DNA from: Methanobacterium formicicum
GTDB taxonomy: Archaea; Methanobacteriota; Methanobacteria; Methanobacteriales; Methanobacteriaceae
DNA: 17,500 bases
Direction: 5' to 3'
NCBI RefSeq assembly: GCF_029848115.1
Contig: NZ_JARVXG010000031.1
Coordinates: 5,001-22,500 of the forward strand
Every line of letters begins with the position of its first letter. The first letter of the stretch is position 1. Both the position numbers and the translations under genes were made by a program. Below, in pieces: positions 1 to 12,113 of this stretch. The notes beneath the pieces are model-generated. The model was not told where the DNA came from. It did no database searches and saw nothing but the letters and a program-made list of their open reading frames with translations.

Positions 1-34
1 ATTTGGCCCGCAAAATATCAATTAACTCATTCAT
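1..34 (-). CDS. cas3: Start of probable cas3 (partial, cut by window edge)
   Basis: Only eleven codons are visible, reading MNELIDILRAK on the minus strand. The ATG shares its first A with the TAA stop of cas5 (TAATG), a typical translationally coupled junction. Position after cas5 in a type I-B operon is where cas3 (HD nuclease plus helicase, which degrades target DNA recruited by Cascade) normally lies. A short leader ending in L-x-A-K is common at the start of Cas3 HD domains. The identity is inferred from gene order and this fragment; cas4 or another gene is possible. Confidence 0.5.
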   Translation of the reverse strand, partial: MNELIDILRAK

Positions 35-873
35 TACAACCACCCGAACTCTTCAGGTATTTTGAAGGTTAAATTCTTGTCTTTTATACTGTAATTTTCA
101 ATTTTTACTTCATCTTTAAGAAAAATAACTTGATCTAACCCTGTATACATGACAGTTTCAAATTCTGGCACTCTTTTAGTGGATTTAGTAATCTCTGCTT
201 TGTTGGTAATCGAATTTTTCCCATTTTTGAATATTACTTTTAAGGGAATAGAATAAACTGGGAATTTTTCATTTTTAATTGGAAATTCTCTATTAGAACC
301 ATTATCTGCTTTGAGTTTGATATACGCAGGTTGTGTTAACCAAATATTTTTCTTTGCTATTTTTTCAGAAAAAGAGAAGTCCTCCTCAGAATAAACTCCT
401 CTTAAAAAAATTATATCTTCGCTGCGCCCAAGATAAGGAATTTTACATGGATTTAATAAAGCTTTTTCAATCTCTTCAATCAATCCTTCTTCCCCTTTTA
501 AGAAAATATGAAAATGACCATTAAATAATTCCTGTTGGAAAACTGGAGTTCTTTGAGATTTTATACCTTTGCCATACAATGGAAATCCCTGATTCCACAG
601 TTTTAGTTCGCCATTATAATTCACAAGGTTAATTCCATCTTTAGATCCTTTGATTAAATTTTGATAGTTCCAGAAAAAACTCTCAAAGCCACCATGAATA
701 CTCACATTTAGATCATAAAAGTCTTCGTCGTAGTATCTTTCAGTAATGTTCTGTAACATCCCTATTATCGTGGATTTAGGAGGTAAAGGGTATGTTTGAG
801 CGTAATAAAATGTGAAAGGGTTTCTATATTGGGCAAAAGGTTGGAATAATTCCAAAATAATTGTTTTTCCCAT
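34..873 (-). CDS. cas5: CRISPR-associated protein Cas5, type I-B
   Basis: Cas5 caps the 5' handle of the crRNA in the Cascade complex and contacts Cas8 and the first Cas7 subunit. The 279-residue protein has the family N-terminal pattern: a beta strand (IILELFQPFAQYRNP), then the hallmark PPKSTIIGML at about residues 32-41 followed by QNITERYYD. Length fits Cas5 of the Tneap/Hmari types. The start lies 11 bases after the cas7 stop, and a ribosome site (AAGGTG) overlaps that stop, so the genes are coupled. The stop overlaps the next start (TAATG). Many type I-B Cas5 proteins only assemble crRNA and do not cut it, and the separate cas6 upstream agrees with that. Family assignment is firm; the exact subtype label (Cas5t versus Cas5h) is less so. 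Confidence 0.9.
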   Translation of the reverse strand: MGKTIILELFQPFAQYRNPFTFYYAQTYPLPPKSTIIGMLQNITERYYDEDFYDLNVSIHGGFESFFWNYQNLIKGSKDGINLVNYNGELKLWNQGFPLYGKGIKSQRTPVFQQELFNGHFHIFLKGEEGLIEEIEKALLNPCKIPYLGRSEDIIFLRGVYSEEDFSFSEKIAKKNIWLTQPAYIKLKADNGSNREFPIKNEKFPVYSIPLKVIFKNGKNSITNKAEITKSTKRVPEFETVMYTGLDQVIFLKDEVKIENYSIKDKNLTFKIPEEFGWL

Positions 874-884
874 TTAAAAACACC

Positions 885-2075
885 TTATTCCCTTTTACCT
901 TTAATATCTACAGTAATACTTGGATCTTTGAAGATTTTTACACATTCAGTTGATTTTTTCTGATCGAAAAGATCTTCGATTAAATTCAAAAGATTTTCTT
1001 CTGTAATTAACTCTGAGTCTCCACTTAAACCCTGAATTTCAAATTTAGGTTTACGGCTTTTTGTAGTCTTATGCCTAACCTTTACTAATCTTCCACCATT
1101 AGAAGTAGGAGTTTCCTCAATTTCATCATATTCCTCTTCTACATATTCATCTAAAAGAGTTATTTTGTCTTTGTAAGTTTGGTAAGGTTTATCTTTATAA
1201 ACACCCATTATCAATAATTTAGGTGAAAGATCTTCTTCTCTACCTTTTATACTCCTTTTAAGATTTAAAATTGCTTTCAATAATTCAATGACTCTTTCTT
1301 TAACAGGATCATAGTCTTCTTCTTTTAAGGAATATTTAATCAAAACAAGATTATTTTCAAGTTCCGTTGAATCTAATTTTTCCACATTTGCAGATTGATT
1401 AACTTGATCAGATTCCTTTTTCTTACCTTTACCCTTTTCAAGTTCAACTGTCACAGTGCCATCAAGTTGAATCTCACTAATTTTCCATTTATCACCCTTA
1501 AAATTAATATCTGATCCTTTATTGACATAGACCTCAACTTCACCAATATTATCTACATCAACTACAACTGTATATTGATAAAAAGTTTCATGTTCTTCAG
1601 CAGTGAACGGATTTGGCTTCATGTCTCCAAATCTTTTCCGCATACGGTTGGCAAGTCCAAGATTAGCATTGAATAAAGCATCGTAATTAAATTGAGTCAT
1701 AGAAACAGCATGATTTATTTTTACAGGAGCTGTCCTAAAGTTTTGAGGTGTTGTACCGGTGATTAAATACCCGAATAAGTCAAATTCAGGATATTCAATT
1801 ATCTTACCAGACAATAAAAAATCAACTGCAGGCTGAATAACCTTTTTATCACCACTTCCGGCTGCTGTGAGATCTTCTCCTCCCGCTAACTTCCATAAAC
1901 TCATATTTTTAGCAGTTTCCAACAAACTATATCTCAAAGCATATCTACTAACTAATGAATACTGCCTTCCATCCCATTTAGTTATTTTTTTAAGTTCCTG
2001 ATAATTTCCACTGCCTTGATCATAATTAAGAGAGTTTCCATAAAATACAATATCCATAACAATATATCTTCCCAT
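885..2075 (-). CDS. cas7: CRISPR-associated protein Cas7 (Cst2/DevR-like), type I-B backbone
   Basis: Cas7 is the repeated backbone subunit of Cascade that binds the crRNA spacer. From the chosen start it has 396 residues. The family signature is clear near the N-terminus: YGNSLNYDQGSGNYQELKK, then WDGRQYSLVSRYALRYSLLE. Further on come TGTTPQNFRTAPVKINHA and FNYDALFNANLGLANRMRKR. Residues about 215-245 form a lysine/glutamate-rich low-complexity insert (KGKGKKKESDQ...). An earlier in-frame ATG at 2090 overlaps the preceding gene, but the GGGGGT ribosome site is suitably spaced only for the ATG at 2075, so I chose that. Neighbours are the small Cas11-like gene and cas5, in one operon. Confidence 0.9.
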   Translation of the reverse strand: MGRYIVMDIVFYGNSLNYDQGSGNYQELKKITKWDGRQYSLVSRYALRYSLLETAKNMSLWKLAGGEDLTAAGSGDKKVIQPAVDFLLSGKIIEYPEFDLFGYLITGTTPQNFRTAPVKINHAVSMTQFNYDALFNANLGLANRMRKRFGDMKPNPFTAEEHETFYQYTVVVDVDNIGEVEVYVNKGSDINFKGDKWKISEIQLDGTVTVELEKGKGKKKESDQVNQSANVEKLDSTELENNLVLIKYSLKEEDYDPVKERVIELLKAILNLKRSIKGREEDLSPKLLIMGVYKDKPYQTYKDKITLLDEYVEEEYDEIEETPTSNGGRLVKVRHKTTKSRKPKFEIQGLSGDSELITEENLLNLIEDLFDQKKSTECVKIFKDPSITVDIKGKRE

Positions 2076-2076
2076 T

Positions 2077-2412
2077 TTAATTACCCCCATCTGATTTAAC
2101 GGCCATTATTCCCATTATAATAGAATACGCAACATTTTCAAAGTTTTTTGAAGTTAAAGGATAAATTTCCTGTAATTTTTCAGCCAATTTTTTGACATCA
2201 TAATCTGTTTTCTGAGTATTCAGTGCTCTTAAAAGAATAGAAAAAAATTCCGACTGATTACTAATTTTAGCAGTATTTAACAATTTATAAGCTATTTTTT
2301 GTCTATAGTTATCAGATCCCACTTTTTTAAAGACATTATTCGTATATTTTTTGATTTTCCATAGATCATCAGACAAAAGTGTGTTAGACTTTTTAGATTC
2401 CATATTTCCCAA
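2077..2412 (-). CDS. Small Cas11-like protein, homologous to the C-terminal domain of Cas8
   Basis: This small helical protein lies between cas8 and cas7. Aligned by eye, residues 36-100 (counted from the ATG at 2403) match Cas8 residues 504-570 with one two-residue gap and about 18 identities. Examples are KNFENVAYSIIMGIM here against [15 protein letters not shown] in Cas8. I infer a free-standing Cas11-type small subunit, which would line the belly of Cascade and help R-loop formation. Its own ribosome site, AGGAGGT (2419-2425), overlaps the cas8 stop. That site is 6 bases from a TTG at 2412 (111 residues) but 15 bases from the ATG at 2403 (108 residues), so TTG is favoured. Reading further upstream to 2466 would overlap cas8 and is unlikely. 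No named family was recognised directly. Confidence 0.75.
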   Translation of the reverse strand: MGNMESKKSNTLLSDDLWKIKKYTNNVFKKVGSDNYRQKIAYKLLNTAKISNQSEFFSILLRALNTQKTDYDVKKLAEKLQEIYPLTSKNFENVAYSIIMGIMAVKSDGGN

Positions 2413-2423
2413 TTTAAAACCTC

Positions 2424-4132
2424 CTATAATAAACCAACAATCATCGCAAGAGCATAATTTTGCCAATTTTCTTCATTTTGGATTATATTATTAAAAATGT
2501 AATTATTGAGATGCTTAACAAGATTAGGATCCTTCTGAGATAATTCCAGGAAAGATTTCAGAAAAATATTCACAAAAACATGTTTATTCTGTCTTTTCAT
2601 TGCAGAAATGAGATTATGAGTAATTTTTTCTTTTTTATTTTGAGAAAAAAGATTAGAAACATTTTTAGATGCTAAATTCATCAATTTATAACTCTCTTTT
2701 ATTTGGAATACAACATCTTCCAGTTCTAAAGAAAAATATCGGCTAAAAATATCTCCTTTAGTATTTTTACCTAAAGACTTTATCTTAGCATCTACAGAAA
2801 GACTATACAAAATCGGTTTAATTGCTTTCTGACTTGTATTTTTATTTATCCGTAAAATAACGTTTTTAATGATATAAATGAACAGTGGCCTATTTTTAAT
2901 GAATTCCTCAAGAACCCACACCCATTCAGAATTTTTACCAGTTTTATCTCCTTTAATCTGGAGATTTGAGTTTAAAGATGATCTTATGGAATCATCTAGT
3001 ATTATTGTTGCTTGAAGCTTGGGAATACCAACATATTCAACATTTAAAAGTGCTTGTTGACTTATTCCCTCATATTCTATCAAGTACATGTTTTCAAGAG
3101 TAAAATAAGAATTTAATTCGCTAATTTCGTCAATTATTATACTCCATGTTAATTTAAAAATAGATAAACCTGTATCAGACCATATACTATCAATTTTTTT
3201 CTTCAATTTTTTGTTTATTTTATAACAAACGTTTAAATTAGGCGTATAAAAGAATATATTTTTTCTATACTCCCATTTAGAAATGTTTAAAAAAGGAAAA
3301 GGAAAACATAACAGGAATATGTGAGGGTTCACAATTATTCTGTTTAAATCTTCTAAATTGGTTGGTTTACCATAAAATACATTTGAAAATCCTTCCACTG
3401 AAAACATGAATTTAGAAATAGTTTTATCAAAAATTTTTCGATCGATTGTCTTATCTTCTTTTTTAACATTTAAATTGTAAATTAAGTCATAAAATATATC
3501 CAAAACTTTCATTTCGTTATTTTTTTTATTAACAGAGGTATTTAGAAAATATAAGTTTTGAAAAAATTGTTCTTCAAAGATTAATCCAATAAAATCTATT
3601 TTTTCAATTGATGTTTTTTTGTTATTAGAAAATGTTTTTTTAAGGAAATTATCTTTGTTAAAAAGATCAAAATTTTTCCTGAATTCGTATTTAATTAGTT
3701 CATTATAATTTAAAATCTTTTTATTCATTTCATCTGTTTGCAGCGATAATATTTCATTAGGATATTCTTTTTTAAAATTAATTGCCTTTTTTATTTTTAT
3801 TTTTGATTTTGTAAATTTTTCATTAGTTTCTAAAGAAATTTTTTTCCCTTTTTTTAGTTGTGTTCTACTTAAAAATTTTAAAGATGTTTTTTTTATGTTA
3901 TAAACCAAATAAGCATAGTATATTAAATCCTTAATTTCATGGTCTGAAAATTTATTTAGATAAACAATTAAATCATTGATATCATTAGGTAATTCATAAA
4001 CATCTTCCATCACTTGAATAAACCCTAAAATCCCCGCATCAATAAACCAATTACCTGTAAATTGAATTTCTGGATTAATATCATTTCTTCCTTTAATTTT
4101 TATTTCTGAAACATTTTCACGATTTTCCACCC

Positions 4133-4136
<4 letters not shown>
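2424..4136 (-). CDS. cas8: CRISPR-associated protein Cas8 (Cas8b/Cst1-like), large subunit
   Basis: Cas8 is the large subunit of type I-B Cascade; it recognises the PAM and positions Cas3. The 570-residue protein carries the family N-terminal pattern [14 protein letters not shown] at about residues 26-39. A long lysine-rich helical middle follows, then a conserved-looking stretch around [19 protein letters not shown]. The C-terminal ~85 residues are helical and homologous to the small protein encoded just downstream. The classical Cst1 CXXC...CXXC zinc motif is absent: only two scattered cysteines are present, in LLCFP and NVCYK. The start ATG overlaps the cas6 stop as ATGA. An internal ATG (M486, 2681-2679) precedes the C-terminal domain, but with only a weak GAGAG upstream. 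The gene is extremely AT-rich. Family is well supported; the Cst1 label is moderate. Confidence 0.82.
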
Positions 4137-4899
<763 letters not shown>

Positions 4900-4931
4900 T
4901 GTTAGTATCATTCCTCTATTAATTATGAAAC

Positions 4932-4984
<53 letters not shown>

Positions 4985-5234
4985 CTTCACTGGAATCTGT
5001 ATACTTTCAAGAATACTATTAAATTAACAATATATAAATGTATATGTTTTTCATTTACAATTAGGTGTTTTAATGTAAAATTGTAGTTGACATGTTGAAG
5101 AAAATTCTTGAAGAAATCCTGGTTTAAATAAGGATCTCACAGTCCGCTAAACTCAAAAAATAGTTAATATAACCTTTTTAACTTCATAATTTAGGTAGAA
5201 AACAGTTATTGGATTGAATATTTAAAATAATTTG

Positions 5235-5280
<46 letters not shown>

Positions 5281-5298
5281 CAAACTGATCCTTTTTTC

Positions 5299-5335
<37 letters not shown>

Positions 5336-5366
5336 CTAGGGGATTTTTTTTAATTAATTAATTTTT

Positions 5367-5380
5367 TTATAATTATATAT
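5367..5380 (+). promoter_or_regulatory. TATA-like box of pyrH
   Basis: The AT-rich TTTATAATTATATA stretch lies about 50-60 bases before the pyrH ATG, placing the transcript start near 5400. It directly follows a T-rich run (5343-5367). Called from motif and spacing only. Confidence 0.45.
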
Positions 5381-5428
5381 GAGATCAGAAGTAGACTAGT
5401 ACTGGATAAATTATCATTTGGTGATGTA

Positions 5429-6112
<684 letters not shown>

Positions 6113-6215
6113 ATAATATTATTCTTGCTTAAACTGTAGAATTGATTTAATTAAAAATATTAGAAAAAAGAGTTTAGATAGATTGAAAATAGCTTAAATA
6201 AGAGAGGTAATACTT

Positions 6216-6416
6216 ATGATTGAACAACACAAACACTGCCCTATCTGCGGGAAACCCATACCATTAGATGAAAGGTTCTGTTCACCTACCTGCGAAGAAC
6301 TCGCCCTGGCCAATCAGAAAAGAGTTAAGAAAACCAGGAGAATGCTCTACGTATTATTCGCAGTTTTCATACTGGTCTGGTTATTTTTCATGTTAAGGGG
6401 TCAGTTAGGATTTTAA
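6216..6416 (+). CDS. Small zinc-ribbon membrane protein (DUF2116-like)
   Basis: The 66-residue protein begins with a zinc ribbon: CPIC (C8, C11) followed by FCSPTC (C22, C26), so four cysteines that could hold one zinc ion. A basic stretch (KRVKKTRR) follows, then a single membrane helix at about residues 44-61 and a short tail. This layout matches the DUF2116 family found widely in methanogens, whose function is unknown. The GAGGT ribosome site lies nine bases before the ATG. It follows pyrH on the same strand after 106 bases and could be co-transcribed with it. The basic side suggests the zinc ribbon faces the cytoplasm. Confidence 0.85.
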   Translation: MIEQHKHCPICGKPIPLDERFCSPTCEELALANQKRVKKTRRMLYVLFAVFILVWLFFMLRGQLGF

Positions 6417-6557
6417 TAGATTAATTAATGCTTAATCTTTAGTTAATGATTAAAATCTTGTCAGAATATGGAATAGGCCGAATATGGAATAGAATATAAA
6501 TAATCAATCAGGTAGGTCTGGAATTTTAAAAAATAAAACGTCGGACACCACCTGTAC

Positions 6558-6568
6558 TTTTTTTTTTT
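6558..6568 (+). terminator. Possible T-run terminator
   Basis: Eleven T residues in a row follow CACCACCTGTAC. Archaeal RNA polymerase often stops at such U-tracts without a hairpin. It would end transcripts from pyrH or the zinc-ribbon gene, although it is about 140 bases past the last stop codon. Confidence 0.4.
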
Positions 6569-6680
6569 AACTGATTGGGTTTAATTTGATCCTAAAATTG
6601 AAGGGGAACTCTAATTCAGTGATAATTTTTTGAATTTATTTTTAAATTTTTAAAAATCATCTGATTTTAAATGAACAAAA

Positions 6681-6704
6681 AAGCCATATAATGTTATCTG
6701 GCTT
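6681..6704. repeat. 24-base imperfect palindrome upstream of the YbjQ gene
   Basis: AAGCCA (6681-6686) pairs with TGGCTT (6699-6704). After one mismatch, ATAA pairs with TTAT around a TG centre. It lies about 95 bases ahead of the YbjQ-family start and may be an operator. Confidence 0.5.
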
Positions 6705-6798
6705 CAATTAATTTTAATAAAGAATATGCTAAAATATTAGTAATAAAGAAACTATCTACCACAGAAATAAGGACACTTATAGTAAGGAGGTTTTTTCC

Positions 6799-7125
6799 AT
6801 GCTTGTTTTAACCACGCCTTCCATACAGGGAAAGAAAATTAACGAATATTATGGTTTAGTCACTGGTGAATCCCTTTTAGGGGCTAATGTTTACAAAGAT
6901 ATGTTTTCCGGGGTAAGGGATGTGGTGGGTGGCCGAACATCCGCCTATGAAGAAGAACTCAAGAAAGCTAGAGAAGTAGCCCTGGAAAGTATGAAAGAGA
7001 AAGCTGCCGATAAAGGGGCCAACGCAGTTATCGGAGTTCGCTTAGCCTACCATAACCTGGGGGGAACCATGGGGAACACCATCATGGTTACGGTCTTTGG
7101 AACGGCAGTTTCCTACGAGGAATAG
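6799..7125 (+). CDS. YbjQ/UPF0145 family protein (soluble)
   Basis: This 108-residue protein belongs to the YbjQ (UPF0145, PF01906) family, a small fold known to form pentamers and sometimes labelled heavy-metal-binding; its true function is unknown. Family marks are the opening [21 protein letters not shown], the helix [32 protein letters not shown], and the closing [14 protein letters not shown]. There is no membrane segment or signal peptide, so it should be cytoplasmic. An excellent ribosome site, AGGAGGT (6785-6791), lies seven bases before the ATG. The next gene downstream carries a second, membrane-anchored copy of this domain, which suggests the two proteins may assemble together. Confidence 0.92.
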   Translation: MLVLTTPSIQGKKINEYYGLVTGESLLGANVYKDMFSGVRDVVGGRTSAYEEELKKAREVALESMKEKAADKGANAVIGVRLAYHNLGGTMGNTIMVTVFGTAVSYEE

Positions 7126-7156
7126 ATTAAAAAAAATCTATGGGGACTGAATTTAA

Positions 7157-7201
7157 AAAAAATCATCCTAATTTAAGTTAAAAAGTAAAAAATCATCCTA
7201 A
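7157..7201. repeat. Exact 15-base direct repeat, 30-base period
   Basis: AAAAAATCATCCTAA occurs at 7157-7171 and again at 7187-7201, between the two YbjQ-family genes and just ahead of the second one's ribosome site. Possible protein-binding sites or a slippage product. Confidence 0.7.
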
Positions 7202-7231
7202 GTTTAACTCCAAGTATTAGGAAGGGATAGA

Positions 7232-8074
<843 letters not shown>

Positions 8075-8093
8075 CAATTCCAGATACATGAAT

Positions 8094-9432
<1,339 letters not shown>

Positions 9433-9551
9433 TAAAACCAGCTCATAATTAAAAATGGATGTCCTGCCATTTAGGAGAGTTAATCCCGATTTTTTTTAGA
9501 AATTTTATTTTTTCCCGATATAACGTCATTGGGGGTTTTAATATTTATGTT

Positions 9552-9631
9552 TTTTATAGAAAATAAATAAGGTTCTTTTATAGAAAATAATGGAATCCTT
9601 AAAATTAATGAGATCATTTTATGGAAAATAA
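9552..9631. repeat. Three copies of TTTTATRGAAAATAA
   Basis: TTTTATAGAAAATAA occurs at 9552-9566 and 9576-9590, and TTTTATGGAAAATAA at 9617-9631, spaced 24 and 41 bases. The copies lie in the AT-rich gap 120-200 bases upstream of the permease start and just past the stop of the DUF308 gene. On the minus strand each holds a TATA-like core (CTATAAAA in the first two). Confidence 0.6.
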
Positions 9632-9657
9632 AAGGGGATGAGGCTTGTTTATTTTTG

Positions 9658-10176
<519 letters not shown>

Positions 10177-10557
10177 ATCAATCAAACCTCCCTACGGTTG
10201 GTTACAAGCCCCATACACTTTCATCTTGTGTGACTACTTAATAAGTTTTTCTAGGTGATAAATAAACCAGCGGATAAATTTCACTAAGGTACTGGTTCGT
10301 GGAATGGAGTTAATTTAGTCTAGCCTTGAATTATCCAAAAAATCTGGTGCTGATTCTGGAAACTAATCCCGTGATTGGTCTGTTCCAATAATCACAAAAT
10401 AAAATCTATTCATAAACTCCAAAAAAAATTTATAGGAGATTTAAACCTGTTTTTTAGGGTAAAAATGTTCATTTTAAATAGTAATATATTTATACGTTCG
10501 CAGATAGATTATAACTGGTTAAACATTGATTTAACTAAAAAGAGATGGAGGGTTTTG
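10177..10557. other. Intergenic region between divergent DUF308 paralogs
   Basis: The 381 bases hold the ribosome site of gene A at the left end and the TATA-like box (10484-10494) and ribosome site of gene B at the right end. A small palindrome, ACTTAATAAGT, is at 10236-10246. An open frame runs from 10375 into gene B, but its N-terminal part has no membrane or family character and is taken as untranslated. Confidence 0.6.
10484..10494 (+). promoter_or_regulatory. TATA-like box of DUF308 gene B
   Basis: ATATATTTATA lies about 70 bases before the chosen ATG at 10558, predicting a transcript start near 10515 and a leader of about 40 bases. This supports the downstream start over the longer frame beginning at 10375. 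Confidence 0.55.
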
Positions 10558-11037
<480 letters not shown>

Positions 11038-11072
11038 AAAGGACCATTAACAGTTAAAGCCATAAAAGAATT

Positions 11073-11124
<52 letters not shown>

Positions 11125-11136
11125 TAATGTCGGGAA

Positions 11137-11988
11137 TTATTCTTTAATCTCTCTCAGCATGTTTTTAATTTCAGTTATTTCCGATTTAATTTCATTTATC
11201 TCAGTTTTTATTCCTTTAACATCATCTTCTTTAGCCATTTGAGATTCTAAATCGTTCACTGTGTCATCAATTTTCGCCACGTACTCCACACTCTTCTGGA
11301 CGATTTTTTCCCGATCTTCACGTAGTTTATCCATTAATGAGGAAGTTGTGGCTGCAGTTAACAGGCTGGAGATACCTATTGCACTGACCATGGCAATTAT
11401 CCCCACTACACGTCCCCAGGAGGTGATGGGAACCACATCTCCGTAACCAACCGTGGTGATGGTCTGCACCACGTACCATATTGAATCCTCAAAGGTGGTA
11501 ACTTCGGGGTTAACTCCGTGTTCAATTAAAAAGAACATCACTGAACAGAACACCAGTACCACCACGAAGAAGGCAAAACCGTATACCAATCTACTTTTGG
11601 TGACAAACCGGTCTACTGCTTTACCAACCTGGCGAGCGGCCATTAACAGGGTTACCACTTTAATCAGTGCCAGAATTTTCAGGATGGGGGAAGCTTCATC
11701 AATCCCCAGAAGAATCAGGCCGAGGAAATAGAAGGGTATAACCGCCAGAATACCATTCCAGTTTTTCTTCAAATAACTTTCCTGGGGTCCGGTTCTCCGG
11801 TGTTGGACCCAGTATCCAAATATAAGTAGTGCACAGGTTACTAAATCCAGATAAGCAATATTAGAATAGGTATCTGGTCTTAAGGGTAGGAAAACGCTGA
11901 TAAACAGAAGGAAATTATCCAGAAATATGAAGACCATGAGAATTATTTCCAGGACAAGTTCCAGTCTATATTTCAGCTTACCATTCAT
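11137..11988 (-). CDS. Potassium channel with C-terminal coiled coil
   Basis: The 283-residue protein is a voltage-gated-like tetrameric K+ channel. The selectivity filter TTVGYGD (178-184) is complete. It is flanked by an outer helix (about 134-156), a pore helix (FEDSIWYVVQTI) and an inner helix (about 193-212). Four hydrophobic segments precede this (about 10-33, 44-60, 78-95, 102-118), as in an S1-S4 domain. The fourth has few positive charges (K104, K110, R119, K123), so voltage sensing is doubtful. Residues 217-283 form a long charged coiled coil with heptads (IKTEINEIKSEITEIKNMLREI) that should assemble the cytoplasmic tail; no RCK domain is present. A TATA-like box is at 12026-12034. 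Confidence 0.92.
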   Translation of the reverse strand: MNGKLKYRLELVLEIILMVFIFLDNFLLFISVFLPLRPDTYSNIAYLDLVTCALLIFGYWVQHRRTGPQESYLKKNWNGILAVIPFYFLGLILLGIDEASPILKILALIKVVTLLMAARQVGKAVDRFVTKSRLVYGFAFFVVVLVFCSVMFFLIEHGVNPEVTTFEDSIWYVVQTITTVGYGDVVPITSWGRVVGIIAMVSAIGISSLLTAATTSSLMDKLREDREKIVQKSVEYVAKIDDTVNDLESQMAKEDDVKGIKTEINEIKSEITEIKNMLREIKE

Positions 11989-12025
11989 GATTTCAACTTA
12001 TAATTACCGGCAAATATTTTTTTCG

Positions 12026-12034
12026 ATTATAAAT
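12026..12034 (-). promoter_or_regulatory. TATA-like box of the potassium channel gene
   Basis: On the minus strand ATTTATAAT is centred about 42 bases before the channel ATG. The transcript start would be near 12004, giving a leader of about 16 bases. Motif and spacing only. Confidence 0.5.
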
Positions 12035-12064
12035 TAATCCTTTAAAGTCCAGTTGGGTTTAAGT

Positions 12065-12085
12065 AGGTTCACGTGATGTGAACTT
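12065..12085. repeat. Palindrome between FUSC and channel genes
   Basis: AGGTTCAC (12065-12072) faces GTGAACTT (12078-12085) around GTGAT, with one G-T wobble. The 8-base palindrome TCACGTGA lies inside it. It sits 29 bases past the FUSC stop and about 40 bases upstream of the channel TATA-like box, so it could be an operator or a terminator hairpin. Confidence 0.55.
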
Positions 12086-12113
12086 TTAAACTCATTTATA
12101 ACCCCGCAGAAGA

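Larger units (their letters stand above)
6417..6798. other. Gene-free region between the zinc-ribbon gene and the YbjQ gene
   Basis: This region has no supportable gene. It holds a 13-base direct repeat (6464-6476 and 6480-6492), an 11-T run at 6558-6568 that could end transcription on the plus strand, and an imperfect palindrome at 6681-6704. AT-rich sequence that could hold the promoter of the next gene follows. Confidence 0.65.

Noticed and set aside
2404..2466. Longer start at 2466 for the Cas11-like gene, giving a CSCDDC cysteine motif
   Set aside because: This segment overlaps the cas8 coding end, and the ribosome site lies downstream of it. The cysteine motif is most likely an artefact of reading cas8 in another frame.
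10375..10557. N-terminal extension of DUF308 gene B to 10375
   Set aside because: The extra residues lack membrane or family character. A TATA-like box and GGAGGG site support the ATG at 10558.
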